NCBI GenBank assembly: GCA_965205925.1
Contig: OZ242183.1
Coordinates: 868,001 to 932,000, forward strand
DNA: 64,000 nt
Origin: CAYRJD01 sp965205925
Lineage (GTDB): Bacteria; Actinomycetota; Acidimicrobiia; Acidimicrobiales; Poriferisodalaceae
Direction of reading: 5' to 3'
In this document: positions 42,218 through 50,567 of the stretch, one piece after another
Position numbering within the stretch: position 1 is the stretch's first letter
Layout of the letters: each line of letters opens with the position of its first letter
Program-made: the position numbers and the translations under genes
The notes under the pieces: model-generated
What the model saw: only the letters and a program-made list of their open reading frames with translations
Told to the model about the DNA's origin: nothing
Database searches by the model: none

Positions 42218-43075
42218 TCAGTCGTAGCTGGCTCCCAGACCCGCGCGTGCGTCTGTCTGAATGCCGTAGCTAGGTATTGGATAACGCAGTCCATTGCGAG
42301 AAAGAGCTTCCATACCGCTGACCGCCACCTGCAAATCTTCAGGCTTTAGGGCCATCAACAGCTCGTCCTCCATGACGCCGCCGTAACGACGTTCGGCAAA
42401 GCAGGGAATTGACAAGCTTGGTTCGCCAGTTTTAAGAGCTCTGCCCCAGCTGTCGGCGCAAGCCGACTCACCCACACAGCCCCATTCCAGCTTTTTGTAG
42501 CCCTTCCACTGCAGTCCGTTGATCAAAATGATCATCTGCGCTGGCGTGGCGTATATGAGGCAAATATCTGGTGGATCTAAACGCTTAGCAGATAGTGGAG
42601 AGACCGCTAAAGCCTGGTAGGTGCCGAACGGCACATGATCCATGGCGTGCTGGTGTTGCGAGCTGTCGTCGATTGTCTCGAACCACACCCCAGCCATGTT
42701 TTTACCCGAAAGCCATTCTTCGTCTTGAGGGTGAAGACCAATAACCGCACCGCATTGTGCGCCAACAAGGTCTTCCATCGTGATGCCAACCGTCCAGTTG
42801 AGGCGAGACGCCATTCCGACTATTTGGTCAGTGGTGTGAATATCAGATGGCCGCCGAATGCGTGGCACCGCTTCCATCTCGGCGACCGTTTCAAACAGCT
42901 TCATTCCGATCGGAGTTGTGCGCAGACGCAGCGTTGCCTGCAAGCGAGCAAGCAGCCCATCCCAGTCCAGAGACTCGGTTGCGATGTGGACCATTTCGGC
43001 GTGCATTCCAGCGCTCTCGTTGCTCTCGCTCTTTTGTGTGGAATTGTCTTGGGTTGATCTTGTTTTGCTGGTCAT
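42218..43075 (-). CDS. DUF169-like protein
   Basis: 285 residues. RLRTTPIGMKLFE near residue 50, GAQCGAVIGLHP near residue 100 and WGCVGESACADS near residue 185 follow the DUF169 pattern (PIGxK, conserved cysteines and a long central region). The first 25 residues are Ser/Thr/Gln-rich. Many DUF169 proteins occur beside CoA or radical enzymes but no reaction is known to me. It is adjacent to acyl-CoA dehydrogenase, so it may act in the same pathway. Confidence 0.7.
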   Translation of the reverse strand: MTSKTRSTQDNSTQKSESNESAGMHAEMVHIATESLDWDGLLARLQATLRLRTTPIGMKLFETVAEMEAVPRIRRPSDIHTTDQIVGMASRLNWTVGITMEDLVGAQCGAVIGLHPQDEEWLSGKNMAGVWFETIDDSSQHQHAMDHVPFGTYQALAVSPLSAKRLDPPDICLIYATPAQMIILINGLQWKGYKKLEWGCVGESACADSWGRALKTGEPSLSIPCFAERRYGGVMEDELLMALKPEDLQVAVSGMEALSRNGLRYPIPSYGIQTDARAGLGASYD

Positions 43076-43167
43076 GGGTTCCCTATATGTAGCTCTGTGT
43101 TTTTCACGCTAGCCCTAAGCGGCAAATCATTTGAAAGTTCACCGAATAATTCCACTAACTTCGCCCC

Positions 43168-43950
43168 ATGGCTGAAGGACTACAAGTAGAACGACAAGGC
43201 AATGTGGGCGTTGTGATGATGAGCCGACCACCACACAACTTCCTTAATTTTCGTCAAATTCACGACATCGCCGATGCCCTTGCCGAGCTTGAGGCGGATA
43301 TGACTATTCGGTGTGCTGTTCTAGCAGCACAGGGCAGGTCGTTTTGCGCCGGAGCTGATTTGGGTGGCGATGGAGTAGGCGGCGGCAAAGACGAAGTCGT
43401 GGGCGGCTCTGCCACCCTCGCGCTCTATCAAGGGTCCGCTCGCTTGTTTGACATAAAACTTCCGATCGTGGGTGCTATTCAAGGTCCGGCCATTGGCGGT
43501 GGGCTGGGCTTGGCAATGGTGCCTGACATCAGAATCACCTGCCCGGAGGCTCGCTTTTGCGCCAACTTCGCGGCGCTCGGCATTCATCAAGGCTTTGGAA
43601 TGAGCGTCACACTGCCAGCCTTGCTGGGCCCTTCTCGTGCAGCGCAGGTGCTCTTCAGCGCTAAGCGTTACAGCGGTGAGCAGGCTGTTGAGCTCGGCCT
43701 AGCTGACGAATGTGTTTCGGCTGATCAGCTGATGGATCGTGCGATGGAGGTTGCTGGTGAAATAGCACTGAACGCTCCCTTGGCGGTGCGCTCCATCAAG
43801 GCAACTCTGCGTTTGGGGTTGGCAGACTGCGTGAGTGAGATATGTGAACGTGAAGCGGCCGAGCAGTTCAGGTTGTCAGCCACCCAAGACGCCAAAGAAG
43901 GCATGGCGGCCGTTACCGAACGACGTCCGGGACAGTTCACTGGCAATTGA
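43168..43950 (+). CDS. Enoyl-CoA hydratase/isomerase
   Basis: 260 residues, crotonase fold. AAQGRSFCAGADLGGDG and VGAIQGPAIGGGLGLAMVPD form the oxyanion hole; TLPALLGPSRAAQVLFSAKRYSGEQAVELGLAD is the typical central region. A Gly-rich insert (GGDGVGGGKDEVVGGS) is a bit longer than usual. The gene starts 93 bases after the divergent DUF169 gene and 21 bases before the TIGR01777 gene. It adds water to enoyl-CoA or shifts the double bond; the exact chain is unknown. Confidence 0.92.
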   Translation: MAEGLQVERQGNVGVVMMSRPPHNFLNFRQIHDIADALAELEADMTIRCAVLAAQGRSFCAGADLGGDGVGGGKDEVVGGSATLALYQGSARLFDIKLPIVGAIQGPAIGGGLGLAMVPDIRITCPEARFCANFAALGIHQGFGMSVTLPALLGPSRAAQVLFSAKRYSGEQAVELGLADECVSADQLMDRAMEVAGEIALNAPLAVRSIKATLRLGLADCVSEICEREAAEQFRLSATQDAKEGMAAVTERRPGQFTGN

Positions 43951-43971
43951 GTCGTGCCATAGAGGGTCCGT

Positions 43972-44964
43972 ATGAAAGTTGCGATAACAGGGGCGACCGG
44001 ACTGATCGGTTCAGCACTGACACGCGATCTGCTTAATGATGGACATTCGGTAGTAGCAATTACGCGTCCCGCTCACCCTCGTGCACGAGTCAGACCTCCG
44101 CTAGACCAGCTAAACGTCACCACAATCACTTGGAACACAGATGCGGGAGTGCTTAACAGCGAAGGGTTAACGGCCCGTAATGATCCGAACGAAGAAATTG
44201 ATGCGTTTGTGCATTTGGCGGGGGAGTCGGTTGGCGGCCGTTGGACGGGTCGGCTCACAGAAGAAATTCGCTCCAGTCGAATCAAGTCGACGGAGTTGCT
44301 GGTCAAAGCGATCGAACAATCTTTCAGGCCGAAGGTTTTTGTAGGAGCATCAGCTAGCGGCTACTACGGCGACCGCGGCGATGAAGTGCTGACCGAAGAG
44401 TCGGCACCCGGCAATGGGTTTCTCTCTCAGGTGTGCATCGAATGGGAGCAAGCGTCCGAGCCACTTGTGAAACTGGGTATTGACGTCTACAACGCTCGCT
44501 TTGGCCTGGTATTAGCGCCAGAGTCAGCAGCTACCAAACGCCTCACTAATTTGGGTCGGTTCGGCTTGTTGGGATCACTTGGAGGGGGTCGTCAATGGTG
44601 GAGTTGGATCACGCTTCATGACGCAGTACGCACACTTAGAAGCATGATCGACGGGATGCAAGGCTCGTTCGGGAGCCTTGCATCACCGACCCCGGCTAGA
44701 AAGCCTGTCAATGTGTGCTCACCCGCCCCATGTCGGCAGCGAGATTTTGTAAAGGTTTTGGCCAAGGGGCTTCACCGACCAGCATTTTTGCCTGCACCAA
44801 AGATTGCAGTGAAAGCCGCTCTAGGCGATATGGGACAGGCATTGTTGTTGAACTCAGCGCGGGTAGCGCCGGAGGCGCTAGAAAAAGTCGCCTTTGATTT
44901 TGACTACCCAGATCTTGAGAACGCAGTTCAATGGCTGTTGGATAGGAAGCATCGTGTCAGCTAA
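43972..44964 (+). CDS. TIGR01777-family epimerase (YfcH-like SDR)
   Basis: 330 residues. VAITGATGLIGSALTRDLLNDGH is the Rossmann N-terminus; DAFVHLAGESVGGRWTGRL and ASASGYYGDRGDEVLTEESAP are the TIGR01777 hallmarks, with WWSWITLHDAVRTL and a C-terminal DUF1731-like tail. The substrate is unknown; in many genomes it is a stand-alone atypical SDR. It overlaps the TrpD-like start by 11 bases. Confidence 0.88.
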   Translation: MKVAITGATGLIGSALTRDLLNDGHSVVAITRPAHPRARVRPPLDQLNVTTITWNTDAGVLNSEGLTARNDPNEEIDAFVHLAGESVGGRWTGRLTEEIRSSRIKSTELLVKAIEQSFRPKVFVGASASGYYGDRGDEVLTEESAPGNGFLSQVCIEWEQASEPLVKLGIDVYNARFGLVLAPESAATKRLTNLGRFGLLGSLGGGRQWWSWITLHDAVRTLRSMIDGMQGSFGSLASPTPARKPVNVCSPAPCRQRDFVKVLAKGLHRPAFLPAPKIAVKAALGDMGQALLLNSARVAPEALEKVAFDFDYPDLENAVQWLLDRKHRVS

Positions 44965-46063
44965 CAAGTCGGTCAAGAAATCCACAAGCGCCATTAACAA
45001 CCTGGATGACTATGGCGGCTGGAAAGGTGTCTTATCAGACCTAGTGGCTGGCATTGATCTAAGTGCTGTAGCAGCTCAGGCTGCACTTGGAAACATTTTT
45101 ACGGGCCAGGCCACAGACGCTCAGATTGCAGGGTTCATTGTTGCCTTGGGCATGAAGGGCGGATCGATACCTGAGTTGACTGGCATGGTGGATGCGATGC
45201 TTGACGTGTCTGAGCCTCTAGAAGTTCCCGAAGGCACGATCGACATCGTTGGAAGTGGAGGTGGAACTCGCCGACAACTGCACGCCTTGAGCGTGTCAAC
45301 CATGGCTTCGATAGTTGCCTGCTCGGCAGGTGCGACCGTTTGCAAGCACGGATCGGTGAAAGCGTCTTCGAGCAGTGGTTCATTCGACACGCTGGCAGCA
45401 CTGGGGTATTACGTCGACCTTGGTGGCGACCAAGTACGGCAATGCGTGACCGAGCAAGGGCTTGGCTTTGCTCTGGCAAAGCGTTTCCACTCGGCGATGC
45501 GTTTGGTTGCGTCTGTTCGCACCGAGCTAGGCGTGCCAACGACCTTTAACTACTTAGGTCCGCTGGCGAACCCAGGCCGGGTGCGGCGACAAGTGATTGG
45601 GGTAAGCCACGCTCCTATGGCTCCTCGCATTGCGGCCGTGTTAGCTGCTCGTGGCAGCGAATACGCCTTGGTGGTGCATGGTGTTGACAACTTGGACGAG
45701 ATCACTCTCACTGATCTGACGCGTGTGTATGAAGTGATTGACGGCGAGTTGGTAGGTGACTACATGTTTGACCCTGCCGATGTGGGATTAAAACGAGTCA
45801 ACAGCAACGATCTGCAGGGCGGTACACCACAAGACAATGCGCGCATTTTCAATGAGATCGTGTCCGGGCAAGAGACTGGGGCACGTGCTGACATAGTCGC
45901 GTTGAATGCCGCAGCTGGATTGTTAGTGGCCGGGATCGTTAGCGACTTGGCAGCGGGCTTAGAGGCAGCCAAGGCAGCGATTGCTGATGGGCGAGCGGCT
46001 AGCAAGCTGTCTGCAACTGTTGAGCTGAGTCAACTGCTTGGCGCCAAAGCCGACGGTGGCTAA
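44954..46063 (+). CDS. Divergent anthranilate phosphoribosyltransferase-like (TrpD family) protein
   Basis: 369 residues from GTG at 44954, with AGGAAG just upstream. TrpD-like features: VGSGGGTRR (the GTGGD site with altered last residues), ALSVSTMASIVACSAG, CKHGSVKASSSSGSFDTLAALG (KHGN motif partly kept), FNYLGPLANPGR and VHGVDNLDEITLTDLT with the Mg-binding Asp-Glu. R in the NR pair of KHGNR is lost and the GTGGD site reads GSGGG, so PRPP binding may be altered. It follows the TIGR01777 gene, not other trp genes, so a role other than tryptophan synthesis is possible. Confidence 0.78.
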   Translation: MSANKSVKKSTSAINNLDDYGGWKGVLSDLVAGIDLSAVAAQAALGNIFTGQATDAQIAGFIVALGMKGGSIPELTGMVDAMLDVSEPLEVPEGTIDIVGSGGGTRRQLHALSVSTMASIVACSAGATVCKHGSVKASSSSGSFDTLAALGYYVDLGGDQVRQCVTEQGLGFALAKRFHSAMRLVASVRTELGVPTTFNYLGPLANPGRVRRQVIGVSHAPMAPRIAAVLAARGSEYALVVHGVDNLDEITLTDLTRVYEVIDGELVGDYMFDPADVGLKRVNSNDLQGGTPQDNARIFNEIVSGQETGARADIVALNAAAGLLVAGIVSDLAAGLEAAKAAIADGRAASKLSATVELSQLLGAKADGG

Positions 46064-46297
46064 ATGGTTGTTGGATTGTCACTGCCTTTTGGGGTAGGAG
46101 ACGTGGTGCGGCTAACGGCATCGACCAATGACATACGACAAGAACTGGTGGGCGAACAGGGCGTGGTGAAATCTGTACGGCCAGGCGATCGTCTGGTGAT
46201 GGCCACCGTTAAATTTGACGCGGTTGACCGTGAAGTCACGCTGGTTCACAACGAAGACGAACTCGAGCTAGTTAAGCGCTACACGCACGGCTCCTGA
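46064..46297 (+). CDS. Small hypothetical protein, SH3-like
   Basis: 77 residues starting one base after the TrpD-like stop (TAA then ATG). VGDVVRLTA, QGVVKSVRPGDRLVMATVKFD and EDELELVKRY suggest a small beta-barrel of SH3/KOW character with alternating hydrophobic strands. Not assigned to a family. Tight spacing supports translation with the TrpD-like gene. Confidence 0.6.
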   Translation: MVVGLSLPFGVGDVVRLTASTNDIRQELVGEQGVVKSVRPGDRLVMATVKFDAVDREVTLVHNEDELELVKRYTHGS

Positions 46298-46363
46298 TTT
46301 AGAAGTACCTGGTAGCTATCTCGTAGCTGTTGGCCCAAGCTCTCGGTTTGCTGGACCTGCTGG

Positions 46364-47278
46364 TTAGTGGCTACCCGCCAGGCGGCGTAGTAAGCCCTTC
46401 TTTGGGAGTATTTTGGCGTTGTCAAGGTCAAGCATTGCTAAGGCTGCCGCGAAGTCGGCGCCGCTAGCGAAACGGTCGGCAGGGTTCTTCGCCATAGAGC
46501 GCAGAATTACCTCTGTTAGCTCATCAGAGATACCGCTTTTACGCGGATCCGGTGGCGGCTCATTTACATGTGCGTTTAACAAGTCCGAGCGACTACCGAA
46601 GAATGGTGTGGTTCCCACAACCAGCGTGTACAAGGTCGCTCCTAGTCCATAAATGTCGGTGCGATTGGTTACTTCTTTTGTTAGTGCCTGTTCGGGTGAA
46701 ATGAAAAGTGGTGAGCCGTATATGCGGCCTGCGGGAGCGGGAGGACCACCTAAGTCAAACGCCAGCCCGAAATCAAATAGCACCGTCCGATCCTTGTCTA
46801 ACAAGATGTTGCTGGGCTTTATGTCTCGATGCACTACGCGCCGCTCATGGACGTGATCTAGCGCTATACACGTTTGCTGGATCGAATTGATGTGAGTGCT
46901 TATAGATGGTGAACTCCGATCCTCCATCAGGTCCCACAAGGTCTTCCCTTCGACCAGCTCCATTTCCATGTAGTGAGTGCCTGCGATCACTCCCGCGCCG
47001 TGCACCTTCAGCACGTTTGGATGGTCCATCCGCCCCATCAGTTCGTATTCCTGCTCAAACAGTGAGCGCACCTCGGCCTGAGCCTCGGCAAAAGGTGTCA
47101 AAACCTTGAGGGCTACTTGCTCTTCATGTGAGGTTTGCGCGCGGTACACATTGGAGACGGTTCCGCGGCCGAGGGATTCAATGATCTTGTAAGGACCGTA
47201 CTGGCGACCAACCCAGATGTCTTTATCTTCGTTGAACCCTTCGTTGAATCCATCGTTGAACATATTCTCTCGTTGCAC
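46364..47278 (-). CDS. Soluble Ser/Thr protein kinase
   Basis: 304 residues. GPYKIIESLGRGTVSNVYRA (P-loop), VALKVLTPF (lysine), VVHRDIKPSNILLDKD (catalytic), LFDFGLAFDLGG (DFG) and GSPLFISPEQAL (APE-like) show a complete Hanks kinase. There is no transmembrane segment or extracellular sensor, unlike PknB; the kinase is cytosolic. The N-terminus has a three-fold FNDG/FNEG/FNED repeat from 12-base units at 47225-47260. Divergent from queG. Targets unknown. Confidence 0.9.
   Translation of the reverse strand: MQRENMFNDGFNEGFNEDKDIWVGRQYGPYKIIESLGRGTVSNVYRAQTSHEEQVALKVLTPFAEAQAEVRSLFEQEYELMGRMDHPNVLKVHGAGVIAGTHYMEMELVEGKTLWDLMEDRSSPSISTHINSIQQTCIALDHVHERRVVHRDIKPSNILLDKDRTVLFDFGLAFDLGGPPAPAGRIYGSPLFISPEQALTKEVTNRTDIYGLGATLYTLVVGTTPFFGSRSDLLNAHVNEPPPDPRKSGISDELTEVILRSMAKNPADRFASGADFAAALAMLDLDNAKILPKKGLLRRLAGSH
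47225..47260 (-). repeat. Three 12-base in-frame repeats at the kinase N-terminus
   Basis: Units at 47225-47236, 47237-47248 and 47249-47260 share TTCGTTGAA or ATCGTTGAA. They encode FNDG, FNEG and FNED near residues 7-18, before the kinase domain. Confidence 0.85.
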
Positions 47279-47360
47279 TTGTGGTCCGCACAGAACAAAC
47301 TTTGTCGCAGCTCAGTTACACATGCTGCCAGGTAAAGCGCGTGTTTTAGGCGCAAACGGG

Positions 47361-47426
47361 CAAAGTACAGACAAAGTACAAGCAAAGTAATAACAAAGTA
47401 ATAGCAAAGCAGTAGCAAAGCAGTAG
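47361..47426. repeat. Six tandem 11-base repeats directly before queG
   Basis: Copies of CAAAGTAATAG-type units start at 47361, 47372, 47383, 47394, 47405 and 47416, each exactly 11 bases. The last two are identical (CAAAGCAGTAG). They end 7 bases before the queG ATG and lie in the 155-base gap that also serves the divergent kinase. Spacing equals one helical turn, so a phased binding array is possible; slippage expansion is the alternative. Confidence 0.95.
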
Positions 47427-47433
47427 CCGGACT

Positions 47434-48738
47434 ATGAGCAAAACTGAGACGGTCAGCCAACCAACCCGCAAGATAAAACCAACCTCGCTTGCTCTATGGC
47501 GCAAACTTGAGGAGATCGCAAAGCAGGCTGGTATTGACGCGATTGCTGCAACTGGCGCAGAACCGTTGACTCAGGCTGCAGCGGAGATCGAACAGGTGAA
47601 GTCAGCCGAAATGCATGCAGGCATGCATTTCACGTTTTCAAGTCCTGAGCGTTCCACACAGCCGGCGCTGATACTCCCCAATGCGCGCAGCGTCATAGTT
47701 GGTGTGCGCAGCTATGCGCATGTTGTTGAGACCACCGACACGGAAGAGATCACCAACACTGCAGTAATAGCCAACTACGTGGTTGAAGATCAGTACGGAC
47801 CACTAGCCGAAGCGCTTGAACAAATAGCCGAGCATCTTCGACAAGCAGGCGAGCAAGCCAGCGTGGTGCTTGACGACAATCGATTGGTCGATCGGGCCGT
47901 CGCTTACCGGGCAGGGCTTGGTTGGTTCGGACGCAACACGATGCTGTTGCACCCAAAGCACGGCTCGTGGACCGTTTTGGGAGCGGTTGTAACCACCGCT
48001 GCGTTACCGACTTCTAACCAAGTCGTGTCAGACGGATGTGGCACGTGCCGTCGCTGTGAGACGGCTTGTCCGACTAATGCTCTTAGCTCCGGACCCGACG
48101 AAAGCGCGGTGCTCAACGCCAATCGCTGTCTTGCGTGGTTGTTGCAAGCCGACGGTGCATTCCCGCGCGAGTTTCGGGTCGCGCTAGGTGATCGGCTGTA
48201 TGGCTGCGACGATTGTCAAACGACCTGTCCCATCAACGAGCCAGTTAACACGCCGATGAGTGTGCCCCAAAATGTGCAGCTTGGGAAGTTTGTGCAGTTA
48301 GGTGTGGACACCTTCGCAAAGGCTCCGTCGGACGTCACTAGCTGGTCTAAGCAACGTGGTGAAACCGCTCTAAGCGTGCGAGGCCGCAAAACTGTCGACC
48401 CAGCCAAACTGTTGCTGCAATCTGATGACCATCTAATGGCCAGCTTCGGCCACTGGTACATCGCGCGGCGGCGCCCTGAATACCTCCGCCGCAATGCTTT
48501 GCTAGTGCTAGCCAATACGGCTGATGCAACCGCGCCAAGCACAATCTCCGCTTTGCGAGACAGCTTGAGCAATCCATCAGCGATAGTGCGATCACACGCG
48601 GTTTGGGCCGCCGCCCGCTTAGGTCACGTTCAACTCATCCATGATGCGTTGGTAAATACCAACGACCCTGAAGGTCTTGTCGCCGAGGAGCTTGCCGTCT
48701 TAGAAATCTTGCCACCTGAACCCGACAAAGTGTCTTAA
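47434..48738 (+). CDS. queG: Epoxyqueuosine reductase
   Basis: 434 residues. The N-terminal domain binds cobalamin (LPNARSVIVGVRSYAHV, LGWFGRNTMLLHPKHGSW). Two [4Fe-4S] sites follow: DGCGTCRRCETACPTNAL (C-x2-C-x2-C-x3-CP) and YGCDDCQTTCPIN. The C-terminal region (after about 320) has HEAT-like helices. QueG makes queuosine in tRNA from epoxyqueuosine. It is preceded by an 11-base repeat array and is followed by a duplicated 17-base stop region. Confidence 0.94.
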   Translation: MSKTETVSQPTRKIKPTSLALWRKLEEIAKQAGIDAIAATGAEPLTQAAAEIEQVKSAEMHAGMHFTFSSPERSTQPALILPNARSVIVGVRSYAHVVETTDTEEITNTAVIANYVVEDQYGPLAEALEQIAEHLRQAGEQASVVLDDNRLVDRAVAYRAGLGWFGRNTMLLHPKHGSWTVLGAVVTTAALPTSNQVVSDGCGTCRRCETACPTNALSSGPDESAVLNANRCLAWLLQADGAFPREFRVALGDRLYGCDDCQTTCPINEPVNTPMSVPQNVQLGKFVQLGVDTFAKAPSDVTSWSKQRGETALSVRGRKTVDPAKLLLQSDDHLMASFGHWYIARRRPEYLRRNALLVLANTADATAPSTISALRDSLSNPSAIVRSHAVWAAARLGHVQLIHDALVNTNDPEGLVAEELAVLEILPPEPDKVS

Positions 48739-48755
48739 CCGACAAAGCGTCTTAA
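48722..48755 (+). repeat. 17-base tandem duplication spanning the queG stop
   Basis: CCGACAAAGTGTCTTAA at 48722-48738 contains the queG stop and is followed by CCGACAAAGCGTCTTAA at 48739-48755, differing at one base. The duplicated TAA is therefore a second in-frame-like stop just before the glycosyltransferase. Confidence 0.92.
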
Positions 48756-48766
48756 CTGTCTTAGTC

Positions 48767-49906
48767 GTGCGCCCGCATCTGCTTGTTACTAACGATTTTC
48801 CGCCGAAGGTGGGAGGCATTCAGAGTTACCTCTGGGAGTTATGGCGACGCTTGCCGCCGGAGGGTGTGACCGTACTGACGACCCCTCATGGCGCGTCTGC
48901 TGAGTTTGACGCGACGCAACCGATCAAGGTTTTACGAGATCGAGACCGCGTGCTATTACCGCATTCTCGTCTGGTGGACCGCATAAGAAAACTGGCGGCA
49001 AGTTCTGGCGCCGAACTTGTCATTTACGACCCGGCTCTACCACTAGGAGCCATAGCCGAGAAAGTCGGACTGCCTTATGGCTTAGTGCTGCACGGAGCCG
49101 AGGTAACGGTGCCAGCACGCCTACCTGTTTTGCGCCACAAACTGGCCAAGGTGCTGCTCGGCGCTGAGGTGGTTATTGCTGCAGGTGGCTACGCGGCAAA
49201 CGAAGCTGAGCGCTGTGCACGTCAAAAACTTCCAACGGTGCAAGTACCACCTGGCGTAGACACCACCCGTTTTGTGCCTTTGACGCCTGAGCAGATCGCC
49301 GCAGCTCGTAAGCGTCATGGCTTGCTAGTGAAGGCACCATTGATAGTCGGGACAAGTCGCCTGGTTCCGCGCAAGGGCTTTGATCATTTAATTGAAGCCG
49401 TAGCTCAACTGCGGCACCAGAGCAGCGTTACAGTCGAAGGGCCGCTGGCCGATCTGCAACTGGCTATAGCTGGGGCCGGCCGTGACGCCCGTCGACTGCG
49501 TGCCCTAGCTCGTAAACATCAACTGCCAGTGAGGTTTCTTGGTCGCGTTGATGATTCCGAGCTGCCGGCCGTGATGGGAATGGGCGACTTGTTTGCGATG
49601 CCATGCCGCAATCGCTGGGGCGGATTGGAACAAGAAGGCTTTGGAATCGTGTTTCTTGAAGCCGCGTCTGCTGGAGTCTGTGCTGTTGCCGGGTATTCGG
49701 GTGGCAGCCATGAGGCAGTGAAACACGGCGTAACTGGCTTTGTAGCTGATCAACCAGGTAGGGCCGCTCAGGTCGCGGCCGCAATCAAAAACTTGTTGGG
49801 TGATGAAACACGCTTGCGAACTATGGCTGCGGCCGCACGTCAGCGCGCGGTAGAAGAGTTTGACTACGACATCCTTGCCGCAAAACTTAGAACAGCTCTG
49901 AGCTGA
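48767..49906 (+). CDS. GT4-type glycosyltransferase (PimB-like)
   Basis: 379 residues, GT-B fold. LLVTNDFPPKVGGIQSYLWE at the N-terminus, VLHGAEVTVPARLP, VPPGVDTTRFVPLT, GTSRLVPRKGFDHLIEAV and EQEGFGIVFLEAASAG (E-x7-E) match GT4 mannosyltransferases such as PimB/PimC of actinobacteria. The enzyme probably mannosylates a phosphatidylinositol-type or other lipid acceptor, but other acceptors fit the family. GTG at 48767. Confidence 0.85.
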   Translation: MRPHLLVTNDFPPKVGGIQSYLWELWRRLPPEGVTVLTTPHGASAEFDATQPIKVLRDRDRVLLPHSRLVDRIRKLAASSGAELVIYDPALPLGAIAEKVGLPYGLVLHGAEVTVPARLPVLRHKLAKVLLGAEVVIAAGGYAANEAERCARQKLPTVQVPPGVDTTRFVPLTPEQIAAARKRHGLLVKAPLIVGTSRLVPRKGFDHLIEAVAQLRHQSSVTVEGPLADLQLAIAGAGRDARRLRALARKHQLPVRFLGRVDDSELPAVMGMGDLFAMPCRNRWGGLEQEGFGIVFLEAASAGVCAVAGYSGGSHEAVKHGVTGFVADQPGRAAQVAAAIKNLLGDETRLRTMAAAARQRAVEEFDYDILAAKLRTALS

Positions 49907-50017
49907 ACCTTTGAGCTAGTCGAGCTAGTGACCCCACACTTCTAGCTGTCACAATGCCTCTGGCTACGGTGTGCAGCGCTCTAACCTGTGAGACGACAGT
50001 GCAAGAACATTGTGTCT

Positions 50018-50051
50018 AAGACCGCACAAAGTTGAAGACCGTATAAAGGGC
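50018..50051 (+). repeat. Diverged 17-base tandem duplication before SRPBCC gene
   Basis: AAGACCGCACAAAGTTG (50018-50034) and AAGACCGTATAAAGGGC (50035-50051) align at 12 of 17 positions. They lie in the 150-base gap after the glycosyltransferase, just before the ATG at 50057. Confidence 0.6.
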
Positions 50052-50056
50052 CAAAG

Positions 50057-50521
50057 ATGATTGACGAAATAACGGTCACTCGATTGGTACTTGCATCCCC
50101 GCAAGAGTGTCATGACCTTGTGGCCGACCTTGATAACTATCCAAATTGGGCGTCGGGTGTGAACGATGTGAACGTGTTGGAAAGCGATGAACAAGATCGT
50201 GCAACGCTGGTCGCGTTCCGGGCGGGCGCTTTTGGTCGCAGTGCCAACTACACACTGGCATACAACCATTCCCAAGCGCCAGGTCGTATTTCATGGGAGC
50301 TTGTCAAAGGCGACATAGCCAAAAAGCTTGAAGGATTTTACGAGTTTGAACCAGCACCTGAGCCAAAAGGCGCCACCGTGCTGACCTTTCGCCTGGCAGT
50401 AGAACTTGCTATTCCGCTGCCCGGTTTTGTAAAGCGCCGAGCAGAGTCACGCATTGCGCATGTGGCCATCGATGACATGCAACAACAGGTGGAGTCCGGG
50501 TCAGCGTTTAAGAATGCCTGA
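50057..50521 (+). CDS. SRPBCC-fold protein (polyketide-cyclase/Coq10-like)
   Basis: 154 residues. VADLDNYPNWASGVNDVNVLE, WELVKGDIAKKLEGFYEFEP and the C-terminal helix region EL AIPLPGFVKRRAESRIAHVAID follow the START/SRPBCC pattern of a lipid- or ring-binding barrel (RatA/Coq10 or polyketide cyclase type). The binding residue set does not fix a ligand. The neighbour alaC begins 46 bases later. Confidence 0.78.
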   Translation: MIDEITVTRLVLASPQECHDLVADLDNYPNWASGVNDVNVLESDEQDRATLVAFRAGAFGRSANYTLAYNHSQAPGRISWELVKGDIAKKLEGFYEFEPAPEPKGATVLTFRLAVELAIPLPGFVKRRAESRIAHVAIDDMQQQVESGSAFKNA

Positions 50522-50546
50522 CAAAACTAGACAACAAAATTAGACA
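50521..50546 (+). repeat. 13-base tandem duplication before alaC
   Basis: ACAAAACTAGACA (50521-50533) and ACAAAATTAGACA (50534-50546) are adjacent and differ at one base. They start at the SRPBCC stop codon. Confidence 0.9.
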
Positions 50547-50567
50547 AGGCAAAAGGGAGAAGCAGCG

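Noticed and set aside
49907..50056. Possible tRNA or small RNA in the gap after the glycosyltransferase
   Set aside because: No acceptor-stem pairing and no T-loop GTTCRA pattern could be found; only the diverged 17-base duplication is there.
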